Below, in pieces: positions 33,047-41,053 of a DNA stretch of 64,000 nucleotides. The notes beneath the pieces are model-generated. The model saw only the letters and a program-made list of their open reading frames with translations. It had not been told where the DNA came from and searched no databases. Position 1 is the stretch's first letter. Each line of letters opens with the position of its first letter. The position numbers and the translations under genes are program-made. This DNA comes from Haloglomus salinum (GTDB taxonomy: Archaea > Halobacteriota > Halobacteria > Halobacteriales > Haloarculaceae), in contig NZ_CP101153.1 in assembly GCF_024298825.1 (NCBI RefSeq), forward strand, positions 620,001 through 684,000, given 5' to 3'.

Positions 33047-35251
33047 TCAGTGCCGCCGGCACGCCCCGAGGGCGACGAGACCGGCGGCGAGAAGCGCCGC
33101 GAGGGCGCCGAAGCCGTCGCCGGCCGCGCCGGTCGGCGTCACCGGCGACCCGGTCGCCGTCGCGGACGGGGCCGCTCCCGCCGTACTCTCGGCGTCGGGG
33201 GCGGCACCGCTCCGGGCACCGCTTTCGGTACCCCGACCCGCGTCGCCGCTCCCGGTCGCCGTCGCGGGAGTGGCAGTGCCGGAACCGTCGCCGGAGCCAC
33301 GCCGCTCGCCGGCCGTCGGCGTCGAATCGCGGGCCCTGACGGTCGTCGCGCGAGTGCCAGCCTCGACGGGGTACTCGCCAGGGGCGTCGAACGTCACGGT
33401 GCCGGCCAGTGTGGCGGACTCGCCCGGCGCGAGCCGGAGGGTGCGCTCGGCCACCGGCTCCCTGTCGACAGTGAGCATCACGGTCCCGTCGGCCGGGCGC
33501 TCGGCCCGGTTCCGGACGACGGCGCGAACCTCGATGGACTCGCCGACGGCGACGCGCTCGGGAACGGTCAGTTCGGCCACGACGGGCGTCGCCGGCGGTC
33601 GGACGGTCACCGCACGGCTGGACTCGCCGAGTCGGAGCTGTGTGTCCGCGGGCGCGTCGAACGGTACCGTCCAGGAGCGGTCGGCCGTGGCGCCGGCGTC
33701 GAGTTCGCTCGTCCGGGTCCCGACCGCGCGGTCGCCCCGACGCAACGTGATGGCGAACTCGCCGGCGGCGTCCCCGGTGTTCTCGACCGTCGCGTCGACG
33801 ACGACCCGTTCGCCCGGGACGAGCGTCGGAAGCCGGTCGACGGTCGTGTTCCGGTAGGGCCCCGCCACGTGGAACTCCTCGAAGCGGTAGTCGAAGTCGG
33901 CGAGGCCGCCGAAGACGCGGGCGTACTCCGAGCGGCTCGGCGGTTCAGGCGTCGCGTCGGTCTCCGTGTACCGGCGCGCGACCTCGCGAGATTCGCTCCC
34001 GCCGACGGCCCCGACACTGGCGAGGAAGGTCGACTGGTCGAGCTGGCCGCCGTCGGCACGGTCCTGCGCACGGCGGATGGCATCCTGTAGGGTAGCGCTC
34101 CCGTCGGTCTCGGCCCGTATCTGCCGGTCGATGGCGGCGAACACCAGCGCGCCCTTCCAGTAGTGGGCGGTCGTCCCGCGCCACGTGTCCGGCTCCGCGA
34201 GGACCACGTCGCCGTAGCGCTGGCGCGTCCCGATGTTCAGGTGGCGCTGGAACTGCGAGTAGTTGATTCGACCGCTCCGGAGCGCCCGGCTGGCGGCGTA
34301 GTAGTCGGCCATCCCCTCGTACGTCCAGCCCGTCTCCGTCGTCGGGCGATACGTCTGCCGGGTGTGGACGTACTCGTGGGACCAGACGTTCTCCGGGGTG
34401 TCGAGGCGCTGCACGTCACGGACCCAGAAATCCTCGGGGCCGCGCTGGAGCCCCGTCGACCCGTACTCGACCCCCTCGGTCGGGGCGATGATGGCGAGGA
34501 CCTCGTCGTCGGCCGGCCCGAGCGTCATGGTGCGGGCGGTGCCCGCCAGCGCGTCGAGCACGTCGGCCCGGGAGTCACGGAGGCCCGCGGCCTCCGGGAC
34601 GGCGAGCGTGATTCGTTGCCCTGCGACCTCGCGGGTCGTCGTGTCGACCGGGCCGAGGAAGAGGAGGTTCTCACCGGCCACACCCTCGCCCGCGACCGAC
34701 TGGTCGGTCCGGATGGGCTGGCGCTGGCCGGTCCCGGAGTAGGTCACGCCGAGGCGCGGGACCTTCGTCAGTGCCCACTCGCCCGCGTCGACGAAGATGT
34801 AGCCGCTCGTCTCGGCCCCCTCGCGCCCGCGCGTCACGGTCTCGTTCACAGGCAGCCGATAGGACAGCGACGGCCGGTCGGTCGTCCGCGTCCACTCGTA
34901 CTGGCGCGAGCCGCGCTGGCTGAACCCCTCGGTGTCCGTGACCGTCACCCCCTCGGGGACCTCCGCGGTCAGCGAGGTGACGCCGTCGGGGATGGTGAAC
35001 CGGGCGTCGACGCCGATCTCGCCGGGGCGGTCGGGCGTCAGCGACGAGCTGAACGTGATGTGGACGCCGCCGTGTGGCGTCGTGGGGCCGGCCGTCGTGG
35101 CCGCGCGCGTGAGCGTGGCGGTTTCGGTCCCGGCCCCCGTCTCCGCGGCCGCCAACCCCGCGAGTGGGACCGAGACGGTGCTCGTGACGACGAGCACCGC
35201 GACGAGGACGGAGCGAGCCGCGACCCGGACGCGACGGCGGGACCGTGTCAT
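33047..35251 (-). CDS. Secreted gluzincin metalloprotease with CARDB-like domains
   Basis: A 734-residue surface protein. A signal peptide (about 1-36, MTRSRRRVRV... AGLAAAETG) precedes a beta-rich N-terminal domain, then HEYVH at 292-296 with a third ligand Glu312 in YEGMADYY: the HExxH zinc site of M61/M1-type peptidases. Two CARDB-like beta domains follow (VERLPTLVPGERVVVDATVEN and VPERVAVGESIEVRAVV), then a Gly/Ser/Thr-rich linker and a C-terminal hydrophobic helix beginning DGFGALAALLAAGLVALG and ending CRRH. This tail resembles PGF-CTERM, the archaeosortase signal, suggesting lipid anchoring to the S-layer side. Convergent with nothing; divergent from the histidine kinase. Confidence 0.8.
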   Translation of the reverse strand: MTRSRRRVRVAARSVLVAVLVVTSTVSVPLAGLAAAETGAGTETATLTRAATTAGPTTPHGGVHITFSSSLTPDRPGEIGVDARFTIPDGVTSLTAEVPEGVTVTDTEGFSQRGSRQYEWTRTTDRPSLSYRLPVNETVTRGREGAETSGYIFVDAGEWALTKVPRLGVTYSGTGQRQPIRTDQSVAGEGVAGENLLFLGPVDTTTREVAGQRITLAVPEAAGLRDSRADVLDALAGTARTMTLGPADDEVLAIIAPTEGVEYGSTGLQRGPEDFWVRDVQRLDTPENVWSHEYVHTRQTYRPTTETGWTYEGMADYYAASRALRSGRINYSQFQRHLNIGTRQRYGDVVLAEPDTWRGTTAHYWKGALVFAAIDRQIRAETDGSATLQDAIRRAQDRADGGQLDQSTFLASVGAVGGSESREVARRYTETDATPEPPSRSEYARVFGGLADFDYRFEEFHVAGPYRNTTVDRLPTLVPGERVVVDATVENTGDAAGEFAITLRRGDRAVGTRTSELDAGATADRSWTVPFDAPADTQLRLGESSRAVTVRPPATPVVAELTVPERVAVGESIEVRAVVRNRAERPADGTVMLTVDREPVAERTLRLAPGESATLAGTVTFDAPGEYPVEAGTRATTVRARDSTPTAGERRGSGDGSGTATPATATGSGDAGRGTESGARSGAAPDAESTAGAAPSATATGSPVTPTGAAGDGFGALAALLAAGLVALGACRRH

Positions 35252-35428
35252 CTACCGCCCCGTCCGGGCCGGAGCGGCATAACCCCCCGGCGAGCGGCGA
35301 GGCTGACCGTGACCCGTCACGGGTGGGCGCTGACAGTCGGGACCGACACCGTGTCCGAGAGCTACTGGATGCCACCTGTCACCGAGGGCCCCAACGGTTT
35401 TGCCGCGCGGACGAGTACCGACGCAAAG

Positions 35429-36520
35429 ATGTCCTCCAGCCACGTGGCCGGAAAGCTGCCAGGTGCGGTTCCGGAGGAAGCCGCGGGCTGGGCGGTCGCC
35501 GTACTGGGTCTGGCACTCGCCGCGGCCGGCCTCGCCTACCACGCCACCGTGCCGGACAGCGAGTTCTTCATCACGGCGGTCGCGAGCCTGCCGGGAGCCG
35601 TGACGGCGGGCCTCTGGTTGGTGGCGCGGAACCGGTGGGTCGAGACGGACCACCAGCCACGACTGCTCCAGTGGTCGCTCATCGGCGGCGGGGTCCTCGG
35701 CAGCATCATCATCGTGGTGGCACTGGTTCAGGGGGGCGGGCTGCTGGAGTGGTTCGTCCTGCTCCAGTTCCTCACCGGCGTCGGGACCGCGTCCGGGGTC
35801 GCCATCGGCACCAGCGAGGCCCGGAGCGTCGAGGCGGCTCGCCGGGCCGAACGCGCCCGCGTCTCCGCCGAACACGTCCGCGAGGAACGTGACCGTCTCC
35901 GGTTCCTCAACAACCTGCTGCGCCACAACGTCCTCAACAAGATGCAGATCGTTCGTGCGTACACCCACGAGGTCGCCGAGCAACAGGACGGTGAGTTCGA
36001 CGAGGAACTGGAGACGACGATGGAGCAGACCCGCGAGGTCGCCGAGCTCGTCGAGAACGTCCGCCACCTCGTCCGGGCGACGACCGACGACACCCCTCCG
36101 CGCCCGGTCGACCTGCGGGCGGCGGTGGAGGCCGCTATCGAGTCCGTCGACCCCGAATCCGGCGGCAGCGTCGAGACCGACGTGCCCGCCGTCACCGTCG
36201 AGGGGGACGACCTCCTGAAGTACGTCGTCGAGAACCTCGTCCGGAACGGCTTCCAGCATCACGACCGGGAGAAAGCGACCGTTCGGGTGACGGGGACGGT
36301 CGACGGGGGGACGGTCCACCTCCGTGTCAGCGACGACGGCCCCGGTATCCCGAACGGGCTGAAGGACGAGGTGCTGACGGCCGGCGAACACGGCGATAGC
36401 GGCCTCGGTCTCTATCTCGCCCGGACCGTCATCGAGGGGTACGGCGGGTCGATGGGTATCCGTGACAACGAACCGCGGGGGACGGCGGTGGAGCTGACGC
36501 TGGAGCGCGCCGAGGAGTGA
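35429..36520 (+). CDS. Membrane sensor histidine kinase
   Basis: A 363-residue kinase: four hydrophobic segments at about 20-38, 46-66, 82-100 and 104-125, a short coiled coil, the H-box with His166 in LLRHNVLNKMQ, then an HATPase domain with ENLVRNGFQHH (N box), DDGPGIP and GDSGLGLYLAR (G boxes). It lacks a PAS domain and no response regulator is adjacent, which is common in haloarchaea. The first membrane helix begins only about 20 residues in, so the start at ATG 35429 fits. Stimulus unknown. Confidence 0.86.
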   Translation: MSSSHVAGKLPGAVPEEAAGWAVAVLGLALAAAGLAYHATVPDSEFFITAVASLPGAVTAGLWLVARNRWVETDHQPRLLQWSLIGGGVLGSIIIVVALVQGGGLLEWFVLLQFLTGVGTASGVAIGTSEARSVEAARRAERARVSAEHVREERDRLRFLNNLLRHNVLNKMQIVRAYTHEVAEQQDGEFDEELETTMEQTREVAELVENVRHLVRATTDDTPPRPVDLRAAVEAAIESVDPESGGSVETDVPAVTVEGDDLLKYVVENLVRNGFQHHDREKATVRVTGTVDGGTVHLRVSDDGPGIPNGLKDEVLTAGEHGDSGLGLYLARTVIEGYGGSMGIRDNEPRGTAVELTLERAEE

Positions 36521-36523
36521 GAC

Positions 36524-36718
36524 TCACCGACCGAGTTCGACCGAGTGGTCCGCGCGAATCCAGGCCCCCTTCGCGTCGCTGTCGTAGAGGATAGTCTCGT
36601 CGTTCCGGGTGGTGAACGCACCGTAGCGCTCCGGGTCGATGCTCGGCAGTGAATCGTCGTCGGGGGTGTGGACGGCCGCCAGGTCGGTCGCTTCACTCCG
36701 ATTCTCGTTCGTGGGCAT
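36524..36718 (-). CDS. Small acidic protein, tandem paralogue 1
   Basis: A 64-residue soluble protein with a DDSLPSIDPERYGAF core and GAWIRADHSVELGR at the C-terminus. It is nearly identical to the protein at 36924 from residue 11 onwards and shares the second half with the one at 37115. No domain is known to me; small haloarchaeal proteins of this pattern (DUF7331-like) exist, but I cannot verify the name. ATG 36718 (MPTNENRS) is used. It lies tail to tail with the histidine kinase gene, three bases apart. Confidence 0.68.
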   Translation of the reverse strand: MPTNENRSEATDLAAVHTPDDDSLPSIDPERYGAFTTRNDETILYDSDAKGAWIRADHSVELGR

Positions 36719-37085
36719 GTGTGTCACGACACGTTCCATCACCCTGAGCGTGATGCCAGTCATTGCCGGTAGAAGGTAATGCATGGTGGGATGGCACGGG
36801 GAGTGGGGATATCCGGAGCTGTTCGTCACCGAGTGGTGACTCCGGAGGAGCACGAGAGGAACCGCCGTGAGGCTGCCGGCGGGTGACCGGTGTCGAGCAG
36901 CAGCGACAGCGGAGACAGGTATCTCATCGACCGAGTTCGACCGGGTGGTCCGCGCGAATCCAGGCCCCCTTCGCGTCGCTGTCGTAGAGGACGGTCTCGC
37001 CGTTCCGGGTCTCGAACGCGCCGTAGCGCTCCGGGTCGATGCTCGGCAGCGAGTCGTCCTCGGGGGTGCGGACGGCCGCCAGGTC
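36530..37085 (-). repeat. Near-identical direct repeat within tandem paralogues 1 and 2
   Basis: The blocks at about 36530-36690 and 36934-37085 are about 90 percent identical by eye, including silent positions. This is far closer than either is to paralogue 3 and points to recent duplication or gene conversion. Between them is a unique stretch of about 205 bases. Confidence 0.7.
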
Positions 37086-37115
37086 GGCGTCGTCGCCGCC
37101 GTGACGCTGGTCCAT
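36924..37115 (-). CDS. Small acidic protein, tandem paralogue 2
   Basis: A 63-residue paralogue of the product at 36524; the shared DNA block of about 155 bases differs at roughly a tenth of positions. Motifs: DDSLPSIDPERYGAF, YDSDAKGAWIRADHPVELG. Its ATG (37115-37113) overlaps the TGA of paralogue 3 by one base (TGATG), so the two are translated together. The 205 bases between it and paralogue 1 contain no gene. Confidence 0.7.
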   Translation of the reverse strand: MDQRHGGDDADLAAVRTPEDDSLPSIDPERYGAFETRNGETVLYDSDAKGAWIRADHPVELGR

Positions 37116-37300
37116 CAGTGCCCCACCTCGACTGCACAGTCGGCGCGAAGCCAGGCGTCCTCTGTCTCACGGTCGAAGAGGACGGTCGTCCCGTCCGCGA
37201 CATCGAAGGCCCCGTATCGCGCGTCGGGGACCGGCGGGAGCCGCTCGTCCGCCGGCGTCTCGACGGCCACCCTGTCGGTCCGTTCGTTCGTGTCTCCCAT
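37115..37300 (-). CDS. Small acidic protein, tandem paralogue 3
   Basis: A 61-residue member of the same set: DERLPPVPDARYGAFDV and a TEDAWLRADCAVEVGH end that mirrors GAWIRADHPVELGR. It is the first gene of the set and the most divergent. The pattern of a short Pro-Asp linker, [RY]YGAF, a two-strand segment with LYD/LFD and W[IL]RAD suggests a small beta-rich fold. An AT-rich promoter region lies upstream at about 37355-37400. Confidence 0.68.
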   Translation of the reverse strand: MGDTNERTDRVAVETPADERLPPVPDARYGAFDVADGTTVLFDRETEDAWLRADCAVEVGH

Positions 37301-37507
37301 CGACAGGTCCTTGTCCCGGGACCTCCCTGAGGCTGTTCCCGGTTGTAGCCAGCTATTTATTATCTAGCGATTTATAATACGCCGTATTGAGACGGTAAAT
37401 ATACATTCAGGTAGCGCGGGCCACGGTCGCTCCCCCCGTGACGGGGGCGGGCGGCCATACTGACCGGGTCGGCGGGTTTCATGCCGGCGGGACGCCTCCC
37501 GTGAGCC
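37301..37507. promoter_or_regulatory. AT-rich divergent promoter region
   Basis: About 205 bases between the tandem small genes and the glycosylase gene. The core 37349-37401 is AT-rich (CTATTTATTATCTAGCG, ATTTATAATACG, GTAAATATAC) with TATA-like words on both strands. No other feature is visible in it. Confidence 0.42.
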
Positions 37508-38128
37508 GTGCCCGAGGACCCGACCTTTCCGGACCCCGACCGGCGGAACCCGGTGGCGGCCGGCTGTGGACGCTGCCCGGAACTGGTCGACTGTCGTACG
37601 AGTATCAGCCACGGCGTCGGGCCGACGGACGCGTCGCTGGTCGTGGTCGGGGAGGCCCCCGGCGCGGGCGCGCCGGCGGCCGACCGCTGGCGGGGCGGGA
37701 ACCTGACCGGGATGGCCTACACGACCCGCAACTCCGGGCGGAAGGTGCGCCGGCTGGTCGCCGACGCCGGCTTCGCGGACGACGCCTACTACACGAACGC
37801 CGTCAAGTGCTTCCCCTGCGACGGCACGGGGAGCAACCGCGAGCCCACGCCCGAGGAGCGGGCGAACTGCCGGCCCTATCTCCGCGAGGAACTGGCGGCC
37901 GTCGACCCGGACGCCGTCCTCACCACCGGCAAGCACGCGACGACCTCGGTGTTCGCGATGGCCGGCCGGTCGCTCGACGGGTTCCTCGACACCGTTCTGG
38001 AGCCCGTGGAGACCGATTTCGGGCAGGTGGTCCCGCTGTTGCACCCCAGCTACCAGGAGGTGTGGCTCTCACGGCTCGACCACACGCGCGGCTCGTACCT
38101 CGCGGAGCTGCGAACGCTGCTGCGGTGA
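37508..38128 (+). CDS. Uracil-DNA glycosylase, Fe-S (family 4/5-like)
   Basis: A 206-residue glycosylase: CGRCPELVDC (Cys20, Cys23) near the N-terminus and KCFPC plus a later Cys (Cys101, Cys104, Cys121) for a [4Fe-4S] cluster; motif 1 VVVGEAPGAGAP, the YYTNAVKCFP segment and motif 2 LLHPSYQ. It removes uracil from DNA in base excision repair. The motif 1 region has an Asp/Arg-rich insert (ADRWRGG) compared with classic family 4. The start is GTG 37508; no ATG is available in frame. The cytoplasmic enzyme stands alone. Confidence 0.85.
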   Translation: MPEDPTFPDPDRRNPVAAGCGRCPELVDCRTSISHGVGPTDASLVVVGEAPGAGAPAADRWRGGNLTGMAYTTRNSGRKVRRLVADAGFADDAYYTNAVKCFPCDGTGSNREPTPEERANCRPYLREELAAVDPDAVLTTGKHATTSVFAMAGRSLDGFLDTVLEPVETDFGQVVPLLHPSYQEVWLSRLDHTRGSYLAELRTLLR

Positions 38129-38223
38129 CCGCCACCGGTCGGCCGGAGCGTCGTCGGGGAGTCACAGGGTCCGCCGAGAGGGCAGGTTTCAAGCCCTCCC
38201 CCGCGGATTCGACACCAACGAAC

Positions 38224-38700
38224 ATGTCCGACCAGGCGATCCAGCGGGCGGTGCGCGAACTCCGGAACGCGGAGGTTGCCGCGACCGAGACGGTGACCGT
38301 CCAGAACGGGACCAACGTGTTCCCGGACGACGTGGGGGAGCCGGTGCGGGTCCTCGACGCCGGGAGCGCGGTCCGGAAGGTCGAGGACCTCGCCCGGAAC
38401 GCGCTCGGCGAGTACCTCCCCGAGGGGGTCGGCATCGCGACACAGAACGGGGAGTTCGAGGTGAGCGCGCCCGCAGCCGAGGGGGTCGACGTCCGCTTCG
38501 ACACGGAGCTGTTCGCGGTCCACTCGACGCAGGTCACCTTCTCGGGTACCGTCGAGCGGGCCGCCGACGCCGTCGAGGTCGGCATCGTCACGGTCAACTT
38601 CCGCCTGCTCGACCGTCAGCGGTTCCCCGGGACGCAGGGTAGCCGGGGGCAGCAACAGGGCGAGCAGCAGGGCGGACAACAGGGTCAGGGCGGACAGTAA
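38224..38700 (+). CDS. Unrecognised protein with Gln/Gly-rich tail
   Basis: A 158-residue soluble protein. The first 130 residues look folded: a helix (AIQRAVRELRNAEVAATE), then beta-like segments and RVLDAGSAVRKVEDLARN. The last 25 residues are almost only Gln, Gly and a few Ser/Arg. No family is recognised. ATG 38224 is supported by normal coding bias; the frame upstream reads through the glycosylase gene in another frame. It is tail to tail with the beta-propeller gene, no gap. Confidence 0.62.
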   Translation: MSDQAIQRAVRELRNAEVAATETVTVQNGTNVFPDDVGEPVRVLDAGSAVRKVEDLARNALGEYLPEGVGIATQNGEFEVSAPAAEGVDVRFDTELFAVHSTQVTFSGTVERAADAVEVGIVTVNFRLLDRQRFPGTQGSRGQQQGEQQGGQQGQGGQ

Positions 38701-39969
38701 CTATCGGAGCGCGGCCACGAGCCCGTTCCCGGTCATCGCGAACACCGTTCCGTCGACGGGCGCGAGCGTCCGGGCCGGCGCGTCGAACGCGACCCGCCAG
38801 CGCTCGCGTCCGTCGGTGGGGTCGAGCGCCCGCACGTCGCCGGAGGCCCCGCCCGTCGCATCCTCGTCTCTGGCCGTCGCCACGAGTACACGGTCGCCCG
38901 CGAACACGACATCACGGACGAACCGGCCGTTTCCGGCCTCGTGCGTCCACTCGACGGCCCCGTCCTCGAGCGCGAACGCCCGCACCGTCGCCCGGAACCG
39001 CTCACCGGTCGTCGGCTCGCTGGTCCATTGCCGGTAGACGCCAGCGTACACCCGGTCGCGGGCGGCGTCGACGGCGGCGTACCGGGACCCGAGGAACGCG
39101 TCCCGCTCGTCGCTGCGAATCGCCCGCCACGCCACCTCGCCCGTCGTCGCGTCGACCGCTCGGAAGGCCGGCGCGCCGGCGTCCGTCCGGAAGCCGTACC
39201 GCGTACCCGGCACGAGCACCCGAGAGCCGGCGCCCACAGGGGCGCCGATACGTTCCACCTGTGTCACGGACCGCCACTCGGCCGGCGGCACCGCGCGCAG
39301 TGGCACGTCCAACGCACTCCGTGGCCGGTACCGGACGAGTTCGTAGCCGTCGTGGCCGAACAGCGCGCCGTCGTGGACGAGCGGCTGGGCCCGCAGGTCG
39401 GGCGACTCACCACCCCAGCGACGGATGCCCGTGTCCTGCTCCCGGGCGACCGACCCGAATCGGGTCGTGGTCAGGACCATCCCGGCTGCGACCGTCAGCC
39501 CCGCCGGTAGAGCGGGGAGGTCCCGTGTCCACGCCGTGTCGCCGGTCGCGGCGTCGCGGGCGGCGACCCTCGGACTCTCGCCGTCGCCGCCGGCGACGAA
39601 CAGGCGACCACCGCGGCGTGCGAGGGTATCCACCGGCCGCTCGTCGCTCCACACCTTCGACCCGCCGCCCCGGTCGAGTGCGACGAGACCGTCGGCACCA
39701 GCGTACACCCGGTCGGTATCGACGACGAGCGCCTGCGGCGCGAACTGCGACGACGCCGCGACGGACGCGGTCCAGTCGACCGTCGGGTCGTCGGGAACGC
39801 TCACGTCGGGCACGGCAGCCGTGTTCGCGAGGTCGTAGCGGGAGAGTGGCCACGTATCCGCAGTCGGCGTCCAGTCGTCCACCTCGCCGAGTCGGACGCG
39901 GTCGGCGACCAGTCCGCCACCGGCGACGAGACCGGCCGCACCGGCCAGGAGGGCACGTCGGGAGGGCAT
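38701..39969 (-). CDS. PQQ-like beta-propeller protein with Tat-type signal
   Basis: A 422-residue secreted protein. The start MPSRRALLAGAAGLVAGGGL is a twin-arginine signal with an unusually short n-region. The rest has repeated blades such as AALDRGGGSKVW, ARDAATGDTAWTRDLP, AVDATTGEVAWRA, AFALEDGAVEWTHEAG and ALDPTDGRERWRVAF, the PQQ-like/pyrrolo-quinoline repeat also found in BamB-type scaffolds. There is no catalytic motif, so it may be a structural or binding protein. Seven to eight blades are plausible. Confidence 0.78.
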   Translation of the reverse strand: MPSRRALLAGAAGLVAGGGLVADRVRLGEVDDWTPTADTWPLSRYDLANTAAVPDVSVPDDPTVDWTASVAASSQFAPQALVVDTDRVYAGADGLVALDRGGGSKVWSDERPVDTLARRGGRLFVAGGDGESPRVAARDAATGDTAWTRDLPALPAGLTVAAGMVLTTTRFGSVAREQDTGIRRWGGESPDLRAQPLVHDGALFGHDGYELVRYRPRSALDVPLRAVPPAEWRSVTQVERIGAPVGAGSRVLVPGTRYGFRTDAGAPAFRAVDATTGEVAWRAIRSDERDAFLGSRYAAVDAARDRVYAGVYRQWTSEPTTGERFRATVRAFALEDGAVEWTHEAGNGRFVRDVVFAGDRVLVATARDEDATGGASGDVRALDPTDGRERWRVAFDAPARTLAPVDGTVFAMTGNGLVAALR

Positions 39970-40148
39970 CGTCGTCCGGTTCCCGACGAACCACCGAGTG
40001 GTTTGTGGTCCGGAGAGCGGTCAGGTGGCGGACTGGTCGCCGATGTCAGAGATGTTCGTAATCCAGCTACTATCGAGCATCTCCGTCGCATATATCACGA
40101 AGATGAACAGAAATACGAATATGTCGAGAGCTCCGGGACTGTCTCAGC

Positions 40149-40760
40149 CTACAGCTCGCCCTTCGTACTCGGCGTGTCACCCGCCCGGCGCTCGTCGACC
40201 CGCGTCGCGTCGTCCAGCGCGCGGGCGAGCGTCTTGAACAGCGCCTCGACCTCGTGGTGGGCGTTCTCGCCGGTGACGCCGGCGTGGAGCGTGAGCCCGG
40301 CGTTCATCGCGAGCGAGCGGGCGAAGTGGGCGGCCATGTCGCTGGTGAACTCGCCGACCGACGGCTGTGAGAACGCGCCGTCGAAGTCGAAGTAGGGGCG
40401 CCCGGAGACATCCACGACCACGTCCGCGACGGCCTCGTCCAGCGGGACCCGGCGGTCGGCATAGCGGACGATGCCGCGTTTCTCGCCGAGCGCCGCGTCG
40501 AACGCCTGCCCGATGGCGATGGCGACATCCTCGACGGTGTGGTGGTCGTCGATGTGGAGGTCGCCGTCGCACTGGACCGTGAGGTCGAACAGGCCGTGCT
40601 TGGCGAAGGCGGTGAGCATGTGGTCGAAGAAGCCGACGCCGGTGTCGACGGTGGCCTCACCGTCGCCGTCGAGCGCCAGTGTGACCTCGATGTCGGTCTC
40701 GGCGGTCTCCCGGGTCACGGCGGCCTCGCGGACGCCACCCTCGGTCGTCTCGTCGCTCAT
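40149..40760 (-). CDS. hisB: Imidazoleglycerol-phosphate dehydratase HisB
   Basis: A 203-residue HisB that dehydrates imidazole glycerol phosphate to imidazole acetol phosphate. Seen: GVGFFDHML near 40, [18 protein letters not shown] near 66, and [18 protein letters not shown] near 160, which hold the two Mn-binding His-rich motifs. No phosphatase domain, as expected. ATG 40760 (MSDETTEG) is chosen over an upstream in-frame GTG. It is alone; hisA is about 4 kb away with a large regulator gene between. Confidence 0.92.
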   Translation of the reverse strand: MSDETTEGGVREAAVTRETAETDIEVTLALDGDGEATVDTGVGFFDHMLTAFAKHGLFDLTVQCDGDLHIDDHHTVEDVAIAIGQAFDAALGEKRGIVRYADRRVPLDEAVADVVVDVSGRPYFDFDGAFSQPSVGEFTSDMAAHFARSLAMNAGLTLHAGVTGENAHHEVEALFKTLARALDDATRVDERRAGDTPSTKGEL

Positions 40761-41053
40761 GGTCGCGGCTCCGGGGCCCACCGGCAAGACGGTTCCCCCT
40801 CGGTGTGGGTGCGCCGCCCGGCGCGGCGGTACTTAAACTCAGTATGTGACGTAATCTACCCGCACCCGGAATCACCACTGCGGACTATCGTGTCTCCGCG
40901 TCGGCAGTGCATCCGAGTCGGTTCGGCTCCATCTTCGACTCGCCACTGGCGGCCGCGTCGACACGGCACCGTCTGGCGCGCGTGCCGCTACCGGGGGGTG
41001 GGGGTGCGCTCGCCGGGGAGAGCTTTTGTGAGTGGCCGAAGAACGAGCGACAA

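Noticed and set aside
34163-35428. Upstream extension of the histidine kinase frame
   Set aside because: It is antisense to the metalloprotease gene, rich in Arg and Pro, and the kinase has a natural start at 35429 before its first helix.
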